NCBI RefSeq assembly: GCF_016907555.1 | Contig: NZ_JAFBCE010000001.1 | Location: forward strand, 1,674,001-1,738,000 | Length of the DNA stretch: 64,000 nt | Reading direction: 5' to 3' | Origin: Microbacterium laevaniformans | GTDB taxonomy: Bacteria; Actinomycetota; Actinomycetes; Actinomycetales; Microbacteriaceae | The notes under the pieces: generated by a model | The model's input: the letters and a program-made list of their open reading frames with translations, nothing else | What the model was told of the DNA's origin: nothing | Databases searched by the model: none | Made by a program: the position numbers and the translations under genes | Part shown: one piece after another, positions 1 to 11,516 of the stretch | Numbering within the stretch: the first letter of the stretch is position 1 | How the letters are laid out: each line of letters opens with the position of its first letter

Positions 1-36
1 GTTCCGGCGCTGCTGAACCTCTGACGGCATCCGGTC

Positions 37-1095
37 TTACTCCGGATCCTGCAGGGTCGGCGTGCCGGTGCGCGGGTTCTGCGCCGCGGCATCCATCAGG
101 CTCGTCGGAGCGGCGACATCGGGCTCGACACCGTCGGCGCGCTCCTTCGTGCGACGACGGGAGAACCGACGGCTGCGCGGGTCGAAGGCCTCGCGGAGGG
201 CATCGCCGAAGATGTTCGCCGACAGTGCCAGCGTGACGATGAGCAGCGCCGGCCACCAGAACAACCACGGCCGCACGGTGAAGGCCGACTGGTTGACACC
301 GATGAGCAGACCCAGCGAGACGTCAGGAGAGCGGATGCCGTAGCCGAGAAGCGAGATCGCCGCCTCGAGCAGGATGGCGCCGGCTGCCAGGAGCGATCCC
401 GACACGATGATCACACCGGTCGCGTTCGGAAGGATGTGCCGGAAGATGATGCGGGCATCGGAGGCGCCGGCCACGCGGGCAGCCTCGACGAACTCCCGTT
501 CGCGCAGCGAGAGGAACTCACCGCGGACGAGACGCGCGATCACCATCCAGCTGAAGAACCCGAGCATGGAGCCCAGGACCCATACGCCGACCGCGCCGGC
601 CCAGTTACCGACGACGGCGGCGATCACGATGGCGGGGATCACGATGAAGACGTCGGTCAGGCGCATGAGCACCGCGTCGACCCAGCCGCGGAAGTAGCCC
701 GCGATCGCGCCCACCGTGACACCCACGATCAGCGCGATGCCCGTGATCAGCACCATGGCCACGAACGAGTTCTGGATGCCGCGCATGGTCATCGCGAAAT
801 AGTCGCGCCCGATGCGGTCCTGACCGAAGGGGTGGTCGCCGAGCGAGAACGGGAACAGGCTCAGAGTCGGCTCTCCGCCGTTGACGCTGTTCGACAGGTC
901 GTACCAGTTGTACTTCCACCAGCCGGGAATCGGGCCGAGCCCGACGGCGCTCGTGGCGAAGGCCACGACCGCCAGCAGGACGATGGCGGCGATGAGGCCG
1001 ACCTTCTGGGAGAGGAAACGGCGCCAGATGATCCGGCTCTGACTGATCGAGCGCTCTTCGACGTCGCCGGGGGTTTCGGAGATGGTGCTGGACAT
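37..1095 (-). CDS. Oligopeptide/dipeptide ABC transporter permease, DppC/OppC family
   Basis: Second permease of a peptide importer in the cytoplasmic membrane; it would pair with the DppB-type subunit encoded just upstream. The 352-aa protein has a cytoplasmic N-terminus, a first membrane segment near residues 32-55, a linker of about 50 residues, and five more hydrophobic segments in the C-terminal half. The ATPase-docking EAA loop is visible as FVEAARVAGASDARIIF (about residues 203-219). The C-terminus is a long charged tail, common in actinobacterial members. Its ATG overlaps the stop of the dppB remnant by one base (TGATG), so translation is probably coupled. The ATPase genes are not in the window; only 36 bases remain beyond the stop at the left edge and I see no gene in them. 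The exact peptide substrate is unknown. Confidence 0.9.
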   Translation of the reverse strand: MSSTISETPGDVEERSISQSRIIWRRFLSQKVGLIAAIVLLAVVAFATSAVGLGPIPGWWKYNWYDLSNSVNGGEPTLSLFPFSLGDHPFGQDRIGRDYFAMTMRGIQNSFVAMVLITGIALIVGVTVGAIAGYFRGWVDAVLMRLTDVFIVIPAIVIAAVVGNWAGAVGVWVLGSMLGFFSWMVIARLVRGEFLSLREREFVEAARVAGASDARIIFRHILPNATGVIIVSGSLLAAGAILLEAAISLLGYGIRSPDVSLGLLIGVNQSAFTVRPWLFWWPALLIVTLALSANIFGDALREAFDPRSRRFSRRRTKERADGVEPDVAAPTSLMDAAAQNPRTGTPTLQDPE

Positions 1096-2630
1096 CAGCG
1101 CACCCTCACTCTCGGGTCGAGTGCCGCGTACGCGAGATCGGCAAGGAAGTTGAACAGAATGGCCATGAAGGCGATGACGATGAAGTAGCCCATCACCGGG
1201 TACAGGTCACCGGGACCCAGCGAGCGCTGGAAGAGCGCACCCATACCGGGGATCGCGAAGATGAACTCCGTGATGATGGCCCCACCGAGCAGCCCGCCGA
1301 GGTCGGTCGCGACGAGCGTCGTGATCGGGATCAGCACGTTGCGGAATGCGTGTCGGACGACGACCACCCGCTCGGGCATGCCCTTGGCGCGAGCGGTGCG
1401 CACGTAGTCCTGGCTGAGCACCTCGATCATGCCGGCGCGGGCATAACGCGTGTACCCCGCGAACGAGATCGTCAGCAGCGAGATCGTCGGAAGCAGCAGG
1501 TGGAAGAAGACGTCCAGACCGACGCGCCACATGTTGTCGGGAGCGTATCCCGGCGTCGAGGAGCCGACGGTCGCGATCGGGCGTCCGTTCATGTCCTCCA
1601 TGTAGCCGGGGAAGGACTGCATGAAGCGGTCGATGAGGATGATGACGCTGATGATCACGGCGACCAGAACACCGATGCGCATGTTCTGGGCGCGGTCGTC
1701 TCCGCCGACGAAGAAGCCGGCCGCGAAGCCGACCGCCAGCGCCACGACGAAGAGGATGCCGATGGTGGCGAACGTGGACACGTCGAACAGACCCTACAGC
1801 GCGAAGTAGCTGATGATTCCGGCGACGGCGACGATGCCGGCCGTCAGCAACGCGCGGCGCTGGTGGATGCCGGCGATCAGCACGGTCACACCGAGGGCGG
1901 CACCTGCGCTCAGCACGATGACGCCGACCGCGCCGAACCCGGGCGTGAGGAACCAGCCGGTGACGCTCATGTAGATGAGCAGGCCCGTGGTGAGCACGAA
2001 GCTCGTGCCCCCGGACGTGAGGCGACGGCGGGTGTCACCGCCGACGACCGCCTGCACGATCAATGCCACCACGATCCCGACGATCACCGCGACGACGATG
2101 GGGATGACAGGGTCTTGCAGGAAGTCGTTGAAGCCGATGGCGACGAAGTTCTTGAGAAGCGCGGCGGCCAGGAAGGACGGCAGGGAGTAGAGGAACAGGC
2201 TGAGGACGGTGAACGACACGTCGAAGCCGCTGTTCTCACGCAGCGCAGAGAGGATTCCGGTCGAGATGCCGAAGAGGATGGCCAGCAGCAGGGCCGCCGT
2301 GACCATCTGGATGGTGGACACCATCGCGATCGGCAGGACGTCGGTGACGGGGGCGCCCTGGAAGGTGGTGCCCAGGTCGCAGGCGTTCGCGAAGGGGATG
2401 AGGCACTTGGCGGCGCCGCCGACCCACATCGCCCAGCGAAGCGGAGGCGCGACGTCCAGATTGGCGAGCTGAATTCGCGCTTCGATCAGCTGCTGCTTGT
2501 TGGGGTTGTTGGAAGAGCGGAGGTCCTCGAGCGGATCCGTCGACAGCGCGACGAGATTGAACATCACGAAGGATGCCGCGAGGAGGATGAGGATCGACAC
2601 ACCGACCCTACGGAGAATGAAACCGACCAA
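1095..2630 (-). pseudogene. DppB/OppB-family permease interrupted by an in-frame amber codon
   Basis: First permease of the peptide importer, about 511 codons if read through. Codons 1-278 (from a TTG at 2630) end in ISYFAL followed by TAG at 1796-1794. The same frame then continues GLFDV and runs uninterrupted to 1095, with the conserved EAA region (YVRTARAKGMPERVVVVRHAF) in the second part. The reading frame does not change, so a single substitution (for example CAG or TGG to TAG) explains the break. A GTG at 1781, just after the stop, could restart translation of a 228-aa fragment. The family is usually 300-350 aa; longer forms with extra membrane segments occur in Actinobacteria. It could be a recent pseudogene, a sequencing error, a suppressed stop, or a working split permease. 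The TTG start is forced by an in-frame TGA two codons upstream. Confidence 0.8.
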
Positions 2631-2707
2631 AGGTCACTCACTTCGACGTGCGACGGGCGGGCGGCATCGGGTTGCGATCGCCTCGCCCATCGGTTGACAG
2701 ACAGGGG

Positions 2708-2749
2708 CCAGGGTGGCGCCTTCGGGATCTACCGTAGACGCCACCCTGG
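2708..2749 (-). terminator. Hairpin between dppA and dppB, likely partial terminator or mRNA stabiliser
   Basis: An 11-bp perfect inverted repeat (CCAGGGTGGCG at 2708-2718, CGCCACCCTGG at 2739-2749) with a 20-nt loop lies between the binding-protein gene and the first permease gene. No U-tract follows on the minus strand. In ABC operons such hairpins commonly keep the binding-protein mRNA more abundant than the permease mRNA; that role here is inference. Confidence 0.65.
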
Positions 2750-2757
2750 CGTGGGTA

Positions 2758-4545
2758 CTACTTGGTGTTGGTGCTCTGCTTGACGGACCACTCCCAGTTG
2801 TTCCAGATCGGACCGGTCTGGTTGCCCATGTACTTGACGCCGTCCAGCTTGCTGGAGACGCCGTAGATGCCGGGCGCCTGGAAGAGGGGCAGGCCGTAGC
2901 CCTCGGTGAACGCTGTCTTGTCGATGTTCAGGAGGAGCTGCGTCAGCTTGTCCTTGTCAACCGTGGTCTGCGACGCGATCGCGTCGTCGTTGGCAGCGGT
3001 GAACTTGTTGTAGTTTCCACCACCGTCGGTCGAGAACAGCTGCGGGATCTGCGCCGTGCCGATGCCCGGGGAGATCCAGCCGAACAGCGACGCGTCGTAG
3101 TTGCCAGCCGACAGCAGGGTCGACCACTTGGGGTCGCCACCGTCGACGACCTGGAAGCCGGCCTTGGCCGCGGAGGACTGGATCGCCTGGAACTCGTCCA
3201 CGCGGTTCGGGTTCTTCGTGTTGTAGAGGATCTTCACGGTCGGCGTCTTGCCGGCGAGGAGCTCCTTGGCCTTCGCGATGTTGTCGTCGAGCTTGGACGG
3301 GTCGTACTTGTCCGAGCCGTTCTGGGCGACGGTGGTCGCGTACTCCGACTGGCTCGGGAGCCAGATCTGCGAGTCGAGGACCTTGGCGTCGGGGTTGACC
3401 GGCGTCACGATCGCGTCGAGGATCTGCTGACGCGGAACCGTCAGGAGGAAGGCCTCGCGGACGGTCGCGTCCTTGAACACCTCCGAGCCGAAGTTCAGGT
3501 CGAGGTGGTCGTAGGAGACCTGGTCACCGGTCATGACCTGAGCACCCGAGACGGCCTCGAGCGACTTCTTCGTGTCGGCGGATGCCTGCGGGTAGACGAG
3601 GTCGACCTCGCCGTTCTGCAGAGCCGTGACCTGCGCGGCGGCGTCGCCGATGACACGCATGACGAGCTTGTCGATCTTCGGCGCGAGGTTGCCCTTGTAG
3701 TTGGGGTTGTGCTCGAACGTCAGCGACTGACCCGGCGTCCACGCCGAGAGCACCCACGGGCCCGAGGTGACCAGCAGGTCCTTGTCGGTCGGGAACGACG
3801 TGATGTCGTAGCCCGTGTTGACGAAGTCCGCAGCCTTCTTCAGGGTGTCGTTCGCGGCGACGGGAGCCTTCGGGTCGCCCTTGGGCAGACCCTGGAGGAG
3901 CTTCGTCAGGTCAGCGGCCGAGGAGAGGCCGGCCTTCTTGGCCACGACGTGCGCGGGCTGCGCGATGGGGCTGAAGATCTCCCAGTCCACGTAGGGCTCG
4001 GAGTACTTCAGCGTGATCGACGTGTTGTCGTCGCCCACCTCGGGGAAGTCGGTCGAGTTGATGCCCGCCGTCGAACCCGCGATCTGGAAGTACTGCGTGC
4101 CACCCGTGACGTTGCCGTCCGCGTCGGTGGTCGCGTCATCGTAGTGGCCCGAGGCGATCGCCCACGCGAGCACCATGTCGTCGGCCGTGATCGGCTCGCC
4201 GTCGGACCACTTGAGGTCCTTCTTGAGCGTGTACTTCACGGTCAGCGGGTCGTCCGAGGTCTTCTCGTACGTGCCGAACGACTCGTCCTTGACGAGGTTG
4301 AAGCTGTTGTCCGGGTAGAAGAACCCGCCCGTGGTCAGGTAGACGTACTGCCCGTTGGTGTCCAGGTTGCCCTGCGGCGTGTTGCTGTTCAGCGACGTCA
4401 GGTCGTTCACGATGGCCATCGTGACGGTGCCACCGGTCGGCGCAGCGTTGGTGGCGTTGCCGCCGCCGCCGGCCGTGCAGCCCGTCAGGGCGAGGGCGCC
4501 GGCCGCGGTGACCGCGACAAGTGCTCCCCAGCGTGACTTCTTCAA
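2758..4545 (-). CDS. ABC transporter substrate-binding lipoprotein, family 5 (DppA/OppA type)
   Basis: Extracytoplasmic peptide-binding lipoprotein of the importer encoded downstream. I place the start at the TTG at 4543-4545 because AGGAGGA lies just upstream of it. This gives MKKSRWGALVAV, a short charged n-region, a hydrophobic stretch and the lipobox LTGC with the lipidated Cys at residue 23. The reading frame stays open upstream to 4593, but that extension would bury the signal peptide. The mature part (about 570 aa, 595 in total) has the usual family 5 layout, including the region ILYNTKNPNRVDEFQAIQ and a C-terminal IWNNWEWSV segment. It is the first gene of the operon. The substrate cannot be read from the sequence. 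Confidence 0.9.
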   Translation of the reverse strand: MKKSRWGALVAVTAAGALALTGCTAGGGGNATNAAPTGGTVTMAIVNDLTSLNSNTPQGNLDTNGQYVYLTTGGFFYPDNSFNLVKDESFGTYEKTSDDPLTVKYTLKKDLKWSDGEPITADDMVLAWAIASGHYDDATTDADGNVTGGTQYFQIAGSTAGINSTDFPEVGDDNTSITLKYSEPYVDWEIFSPIAQPAHVVAKKAGLSSAADLTKLLQGLPKGDPKAPVAANDTLKKAADFVNTGYDITSFPTDKDLLVTSGPWVLSAWTPGQSLTFEHNPNYKGNLAPKIDKLVMRVIGDAAAQVTALQNGEVDLVYPQASADTKKSLEAVSGAQVMTGDQVSYDHLDLNFGSEVFKDATVREAFLLTVPRQQILDAIVTPVNPDAKVLDSQIWLPSQSEYATTVAQNGSDKYDPSKLDDNIAKAKELLAGKTPTVKILYNTKNPNRVDEFQAIQSSAAKAGFQVVDGGDPKWSTLLSAGNYDASLFGWISPGIGTAQIPQLFSTDGGGNYNKFTAANDDAIASQTTVDKDKLTQLLLNIDKTAFTEGYGLPLFQAPGIYGVSSKLDGVKYMGNQTGPIWNNWEWSVKQSTNTK

Positions 4546-4608
4546 TTTTCCTCCTGGGTAAGGGATGGATGCGCAGGCAGGTGAAACACCCACGGCGCGG
4601 ATACCGAA

Positions 4609-4636
4609 ACCATAAGTTCTGATCAGCGTCGATCAA
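4609..4636 (-). promoter_or_regulatory. Putative promoter of the peptide-transporter operon
   Basis: On the minus strand TTGATC (4631-4636) and TATGGT (4609-4614) are 16 nt apart, about 60 nt upstream of the TTG start of the binding protein. An imperfect dyad (AACGTTTTCCCTAACGGTT, complement of 4637-4656) lies just upstream and could be an operator. This is a pattern match only. Confidence 0.4.
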
Positions 4637-4700
4637 AACCGTTAGGGAAAACGTTACAGACCCTTAACTCAGTTCAGGGCCGATATGGCAATCTGACAAG

Positions 4701-5489
4701 GTGAGCGATTCCGAGGCCGCCGAACTGCCAAGACTGAGGGGCACGCGCGCCCGGTTGTGGTGGGAGATCAGCATTGTGCTCGCTCTGTCGGTCGGGCGCT
4801 CGGCGCTGTCCTCGGTGCTCGCGCTCGTCCAGGCGCTGACGCGCGACCAGGCCCTGGCAGACCAGTCGACCTCGCTGAACCCGGGCGCGAACGCCGCCCA
4901 GTTCTGGGACGTTCTCAACCAGTTCCTGGCCCAGTTCTTCGCGTTCGCCCCCATCGCACTGGCGATCTACCTGCTGTGGGAGCCCGGGATCTCGGCGTTC
5001 CGTCGCATCGGCTTGGATTTCCGGGTTCTCGGGCGGGATCTGGGTGCGGGCGTGCTGCTGGTCGCCGTCATCGGCATCCCGGGTCTCGGCCTCTACGTCG
5101 CCGGTCGCGCGCTGGGGATCACCGTGCAGGTCGACGCCGCACCACTCGACTCCTCGTGGTGGACGATTCCGCTCCTGCTGCTGGCAGCCGTGCGTGCCGG
5201 CCTGACCGAAGAGGTCATCTTCATCGGCTACCTGTTCGACCGTCTGCGGCGGCTCGGATGGGGGACGTGGACGATCATCCTGTCCACAGCTGCGCTGCGC
5301 GGCGCATATCACGCCTACCAAGGGTGGGGACCGATCGCCGGCAACATCGCGATGGGCATCGTTTTCGGGTGGGTCTATCAGCGCTGGGGCCGCGTGATGC
5401 CCCTGGTGATCGCGCACACCCTCATCGACGTCATCGCCTTCGTGGGCTATCCCCTGGCCGCCGCCTGGTGGCCCGCCGTCTTCGCCTGA
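4701..5489 (+). CDS. CPBP-family intramembrane metalloprotease (CAAX prenyl protease-like)
   Basis: A 262-aa polytopic membrane protein of the CPBP/Abi family, whose members cleave or process partners within the membrane. The first conserved motif is TEEVIFIGYL, with the paired glutamates at residues 170-171. The second motif region follows (RGAYHAYQGW), and the third is HTLIDV. In the canonical motif EExxxR the sixth residue is Arg; here it is Ile175, as in many actinobacterial members. About seven hydrophobic segments are visible. The GTG start follows CAATCTGACAAG, so the mRNA may be leaderless. It is divergent from the peptide operon and followed by a palindromic repeat. The substrate is unknown. 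Confidence 0.85.
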   Translation: MSDSEAAELPRLRGTRARLWWEISIVLALSVGRSALSSVLALVQALTRDQALADQSTSLNPGANAAQFWDVLNQFLAQFFAFAPIALAIYLLWEPGISAFRRIGLDFRVLGRDLGAGVLLVAVIGIPGLGLYVAGRALGITVQVDAAPLDSSWWTIPLLLLAAVRAGLTEEVIFIGYLFDRLRRLGWGTWTIILSTAALRGAYHAYQGWGPIAGNIAMGIVFGWVYQRWGRVMPLVIAHTLIDVIAFVGYPLAAAWWPAVFA

Positions 5490-5550
5490 CCCACCCCCCT
5501 ACGCTCCCGCGCCGGCCACCGCCCGGCCCGCACCGACCACCGCCCGGTCT

Positions 5551-5619
5551 GCGAGACACGCGCCGCGCACCGAGACACGCGCTGCACACCGGTGTTTCGG
5601 TGCACGGACCGTGTCTCGC
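5551..5619. repeat. 69-nt nested palindrome, copy 1 (REP-like)
   Basis: Outer arms GCGAGACACG (5551-5560) and CGTGTCTCGC (5610-5619). Inner arms GCACCGAGACAC (5567-5578) and GTGTTTCGGTGC (5592-5603) differ by one mismatch. The arm positions match those of the copy at 6729-6797 to the base, although only about 51 of 69 positions are identical, mostly in the arms. The two copies flank one gene. Confidence 0.85.
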
Positions 5620-5721
5620 GGGGCGAGCGGGGGTTCCTCCCCACATCGAGAGACGGTGGCGGCTCCCACCGAAAGCGGTGAGCAGCGGAGGCGGCAACTC
5701 ATCACCGGGTGCAATGGCGAC

Positions 5722-6702
5722 ATGCCAACCGCGATCGCTACGCCAGATGTCCGAGAGTGCCCGGTGCCGTTGATCACGCGAGGCGGCGAGCCGCACGTCG
5801 ATCGCGCGGTGCGGCGCGGGGAACTCGTTCGCGTGATGCGCGGGGTGTACGCCCCGGCGCAACTGTGGCGGGATCTGCCGCCTTGGGATCGCTACCTCGC
5901 TCGCGTCCATGCGGCCGTGCGGGTCTACCCCGACGTCGTCTTCGTTCGAGAGTCCGCGGCCGCACTTCGCGGGCTCCCCGTCTTCGGCGAACCGCCGCAC
6001 GTCCACGCCGTCGCCCTCGGCTCACGAGCGACGCACGCTGTCGGGGAGATCCGGCTGCACGCCGCCGAACGCCCGCCACAGTGCGACGAGGTGAGCGGAG
6101 TGCTCGTCGCGACAGGTGCCGAAATTGCGGTGGATGCCGCGCGACTACGGCATCCCGCTGTCGCCCGTGCGACGGCCGATGCCGCACTCCGGGCCGATCC
6201 GCACCTCACCACCTGCTGCATGCGGGCGATGAGCGAGACTCACCCGTCCTCGCGAGGTCGCCGTCGCGCACGTGACGTGTTCGACCGCGCGTCGGCGGTT
6301 GCCGAGTCACCGCTGGAGTCCGTGAGCGCGACGGTTATCGAGGCGCTCGGTTTTCCTGTGCCGGAGATGCAGCGATGGGTGCGAGGTCCGGAGCCGGGAG
6401 AGGACGACCGCGTCGACTTCGCATGGCTGCGCAACGACCATCTCGTGGCGGGAGAGGCCGACGGAGACATCAAGTACAGCGGCGCCTTGGGCGACGCTCG
6501 TGTCGCACTCGGCGAACGGCGTGCTCGGGACGCGCGGCTGATGCGACGCGGCGTCCACACGGTCCATCACTGGACGTGGGCCGACGTGATCGCCCCGAGC
6601 CAACTCCGCGCGATCCTGTTGTCGGCGGGGCTGCCTCTCGTTCGACAGCCCGATCTCGGGCTGCTGGGTTCGCTCGACCGCGCGCTCCGCGGCCTGCCGT
6701 GA
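5722..6702 (+). CDS. AbiEi-like N-terminal domain with a DUF559/Vsr-like C-terminal region
   Basis: A 326-aa soluble protein. The N-terminal 40 residues (GGEPHVDRAVRRGELVRVMR, then GVYAP) look like the winged-helix AbiEi-type antitoxin domain found in many solitary actinobacterial proteins. The C-terminal third contains VDFAWLRNDHLVAGEADGD, then K and Y, and later RRGVHTVHHWTWADV; this resembles the DUF559/Vsr PD-(D/E)XK nuclease-like fold. I chose the ATG at 5722; the frame is open further upstream but that part overlaps the palindrome. No AbiEii nucleotidyltransferase toxin gene is next to it, so a classic AbiE pair is not present. Codon choice is a little more relaxed than in its neighbours. 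Function is not established. Confidence 0.6.
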   Translation: MPTAIATPDVRECPVPLITRGGEPHVDRAVRRGELVRVMRGVYAPAQLWRDLPPWDRYLARVHAAVRVYPDVVFVRESAAALRGLPVFGEPPHVHAVALGSRATHAVGEIRLHAAERPPQCDEVSGVLVATGAEIAVDAARLRHPAVARATADAALRADPHLTTCCMRAMSETHPSSRGRRRARDVFDRASAVAESPLESVSATVIEALGFPVPEMQRWVRGPEPGEDDRVDFAWLRNDHLVAGEADGDIKYSGALGDARVALGERRARDARLMRRGVHTVHHWTWADVIAPSQLRAILLSAGLPLVRQPDLGLLGSLDRALRGLP

Positions 6703-6728
6703 CCGCACCCGCTCCGTCCGTTCCGTCC

Positions 6729-6797
6729 GCGAGACACCGCCCCCGCACCGAGACACCGGGTGTGCATCGGTGTCTCGGTGCGGAACGTGTGTCTCGC
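6729..6797. repeat. 69-nt nested palindrome, copy 2 (REP-like)
   Basis: Outer arms GCGAGACAC (6729-6737) and GTGTCTCGC (6789-6797). Inner arms GCACCGAGACACC (6745-6757) and GGTGTCTCGGTGC (6769-6781) are perfectly complementary. It lies between the convergent ends of the nuclease-like gene and gcvP and could also act as a bidirectional terminator. It is the partner of the copy at 5551-5619. Confidence 0.85.
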
Positions 6798-6836
6798 GGG
6801 CCACACGGACCGCGAGACCGCGCGGGCCGCTCGGGG

Positions 6837-9706
<2,870 letters not shown>

Positions 9707-9710
<4 letters not shown>

Positions 9711-10090
9711 TCCTCGCCGCCCGTGAGTGCGACGTAGGCAGCTCGATCGAGCAGGGCGTCGACATCGGCGGGATCGACCTGGATCTTCACGAGCCATCCG
9801 CCTTCGAACGACCCGCTGTTGACGAGGGACGGGTCGTCCACGACGGCGTCGTTGACGGCGACGATCTCGCCGGACAGCGGCGCGTAGAGCTCACCGACCG
9901 ACTTCGTGGACTCGATTTCGCCGCACACCGTGTTCGCGGTGACGGTGGAGCCCACCGCGGGCAGGTCGACGTAGACGACGTCGCCGAGCTTGTCCGCGGC
10001 GTAGTCGGTGATGCCGACCGTCGCGACATCGCCCTCGAGGGCGACCCACTCGTGTTCTTCGGTGTACTTGAGGGTGGTCAGGTCGGTCAT
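9707..10090 (-). CDS. gcvH: Glycine cleavage system H-protein
   Basis: A 127-aa lipoyl carrier that shuttles the aminomethyl intermediate between P-, T- and L-proteins. The lipoylated lysine is Lys63 in [18 protein letters not shown], the typical position. The ATG overlaps the end of gcvT (ATGA), and its own stop overlaps the gcvP GTG, so the three genes are translationally coupled. Confidence 0.97.
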
Positions 10091-11196
10091 GCGGTCCTCC
10101 GGTAGAAAGGCAGAGCGGTCACGGTCGCGGGGATCAGAGTGCCCCGCACGTCGATGAAGAGCGAGGTGCCGGGGTCGGCGAAACTCGGGGGCACGAAGGC
10201 CATCGCGATGGGGTGTCCGAGCGTCGGGCTCAGCGCACCGCTCGTGATCTCACCCACTACGTTGCCGTCGGCATCCACCACGGCGTAGCCGGCGCGGCCG
10301 GCGCGACGGCCCTCGGCGACGAGACCGACCAGCACGGGCCGGTCGGTGGTGGCCACCGCGACGGCGGCCTTGCCGACGAACTCGTCCTTGTCGGCGGCGA
10401 CGACGCGCCCGAGCCTCGCCTGGGCGGGCAGGATCGCGGTCGACAGCTCATGGCCGTGCAGCGGCATGCCCGCTTCGAGACGGAGGGTGTCACGCGCGGC
10501 GAGTCCCGCGGGGACGAGTCCGAGCGGCTCCCCCGCCGCGAGCAGAGCATCCCAGAGCGCGGGGGCGAGCGCGTTCGACAGCATCAGCTCGAAGCCGTCC
10601 TCACCGGTGTATCCGGTGCGGGCGATGAACAGCGGCTGGTCCTGGAAGCGCGCCTGCGACCAGGCGTAGTAGCCGAGGTCGGCGAGCGCGGGCTCGACGT
10701 CGGCGATGCCGGCGGTCGCTTCCACGATCTCGCGAGCACGCGGACCCTGCACCGCGATCAGAGAGGTCCGGTCGGAGATGTCCTCGACGACAGCGGGCGT
10801 GTGTGCGGACCGGGCAACGAACGCCTCCGCGACGAGCGCGCGGTTGCTGGCGTTCGAGATGACGAGGAACCGGTCGTCGCCCGTGCGGTAGACGATGACG
10901 TCGTCGATCACGCCGCCGTTCTCGTCGAGCAGAAGCGAGTACTTCGCTTTGCCGACCGTCATGGTCGAGATCCGCCCGGCGAGCGCGTAGTCGAGGAAGG
11001 CCGCGGCCCCCGAACCTGTCACGAGGAACTCCGCCATGTGCGAGATGTCGAACAGTCCGGCGGCCGTTCGCACCGCGTGGTGCTCGGCGAGATCGGACGT
11101 GTAGCGCACGGGCATGTTCCAGCCACCGAAGTCGGTGAACGAGGCGCCGAGCGCAGCATGGCGATCGGCGAGTGCGGTGGTGCGGAGGTCTGACAT
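10087..11196 (-). CDS. gcvT: Aminomethyltransferase, glycine cleavage T-protein
   Basis: Transfers the methylene group from the H-protein intermediate to tetrahydrofolate and releases ammonia. The 369-aa protein has the folate-binding GcvT domain ([10 protein letters not shown], then FDISHMAEF) and a C-terminal barrel. The ATG at 11196 follows GGGGAGAACTC; the same frame is open to an ATG at 11214 but that lies before the ribosome-binding site. First gene of the operon. Its ribosome-binding site can pair with sequence just 3' of the upstream glycine riboswitch, which suggests control of translation. Confidence 0.96.
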   Translation of the reverse strand: MSDLRTTALADRHAALGASFTDFGGWNMPVRYTSDLAEHHAVRTAAGLFDISHMAEFLVTGSGAAAFLDYALAGRISTMTVGKAKYSLLLDENGGVIDDVIVYRTGDDRFLVISNASNRALVAEAFVARSAHTPAVVEDISDRTSLIAVQGPRAREIVEATAGIADVEPALADLGYYAWSQARFQDQPLFIARTGYTGEDGFELMLSNALAPALWDALLAAGEPLGLVPAGLAARDTLRLEAGMPLHGHELSTAILPAQARLGRVVAADKDEFVGKAAVAVATTDRPVLVGLVAEGRRAGRAGYAVVDADGNVVGEITSGALSPTLGHPIAMAFVPPSFADPGTSLFIDVRGTLIPATVTALPFYRRTA

Positions 11197-11251
11197 GAGT
11201 TCTCCCCGGGACATCGGGCGGGCGGATGCCGGGACCGGCAGCCGGGAACTC
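11197..11251 (-). promoter_or_regulatory. Shine-Dalgarno-sequestering helix of gcvT
   Basis: On the plus strand GAGTTCTCCCCGG (11197-11209) and CCGGGAACTC (11242-11251) are inverted complements apart from a small bulge. In the minus-strand RNA this helix would hide the GGGGAG that serves the gcvT ATG, and it abuts the 3' end of the second glycine aptamer. It is a plausible expression platform; the switching mechanism is inference. Confidence 0.55.
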
Positions 11252-11455
11252 CCCCTCTGTCATCGGCCTGAGAGTTTCGCCGGGCCCGCCTGCGCGGAAC
11301 CGGCTTTCACCGTCGGCGGATCCCCCACTGCGGGATCGCTTTCCAGAGCGGCCGGACGCGAGCGGTACGCGGACCTGAGAGATTGGCGGGGAGGCTTGCT
11401 CCTTCGGTGCCCGGATCCTCGAGAAACGCTGGATGCCGGGGCTCTCCCGCACACG
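11252..11455 (-). ncRNA. Tandem glycine riboswitch
   Basis: The leader of gcvT carries two glycine aptamers in series. The first has GCGGGAGAGC, GCACCGAAGGAGCAAGCC and AAUCUCUCAGG. The second has GGUGAAAGCC, GGCGAAACUCUCAGG and GACAGAGGGG. These are the signature segments of the Rfam glycine riboswitch class, and the tandem arrangement before gcvT is the classic genomic context. Boundaries are approximate, about 10 nt at each end. Confidence 0.93.
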
Positions 11456-11484
11456 TCATGCGGCCTGTCTTCAGTTGCCCTGTC

Positions 11485-11490
11485 AGCATA
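11485..11490 (-). promoter_or_regulatory. Putative -10 box for the gcv operon
   Basis: TATGCT on the minus strand lies about 30 nt upstream of the first glycine aptamer. The -35 region is weak. No better candidate exists between marP and the riboswitch. Confidence 0.45.
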
Positions 11491-11516
11491 GCGCCTGGCT
11501 CGACGCACATCAGCGG

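Noticed and set aside
1350..4536. Long plus-strand open frames opposite the peptide transporter genes
   Set aside because: Low-complexity Arg/Asp/Val-rich translations typical of antisense frames in high-GC genes; no start signals or motifs.
5722..6702. AbiE type IV toxin-antitoxin pair
   Set aside because: Only the AbiEi-like domain is present; the neighbours are a CPBP protease gene and gcvP, with no nucleotidyltransferase toxin.
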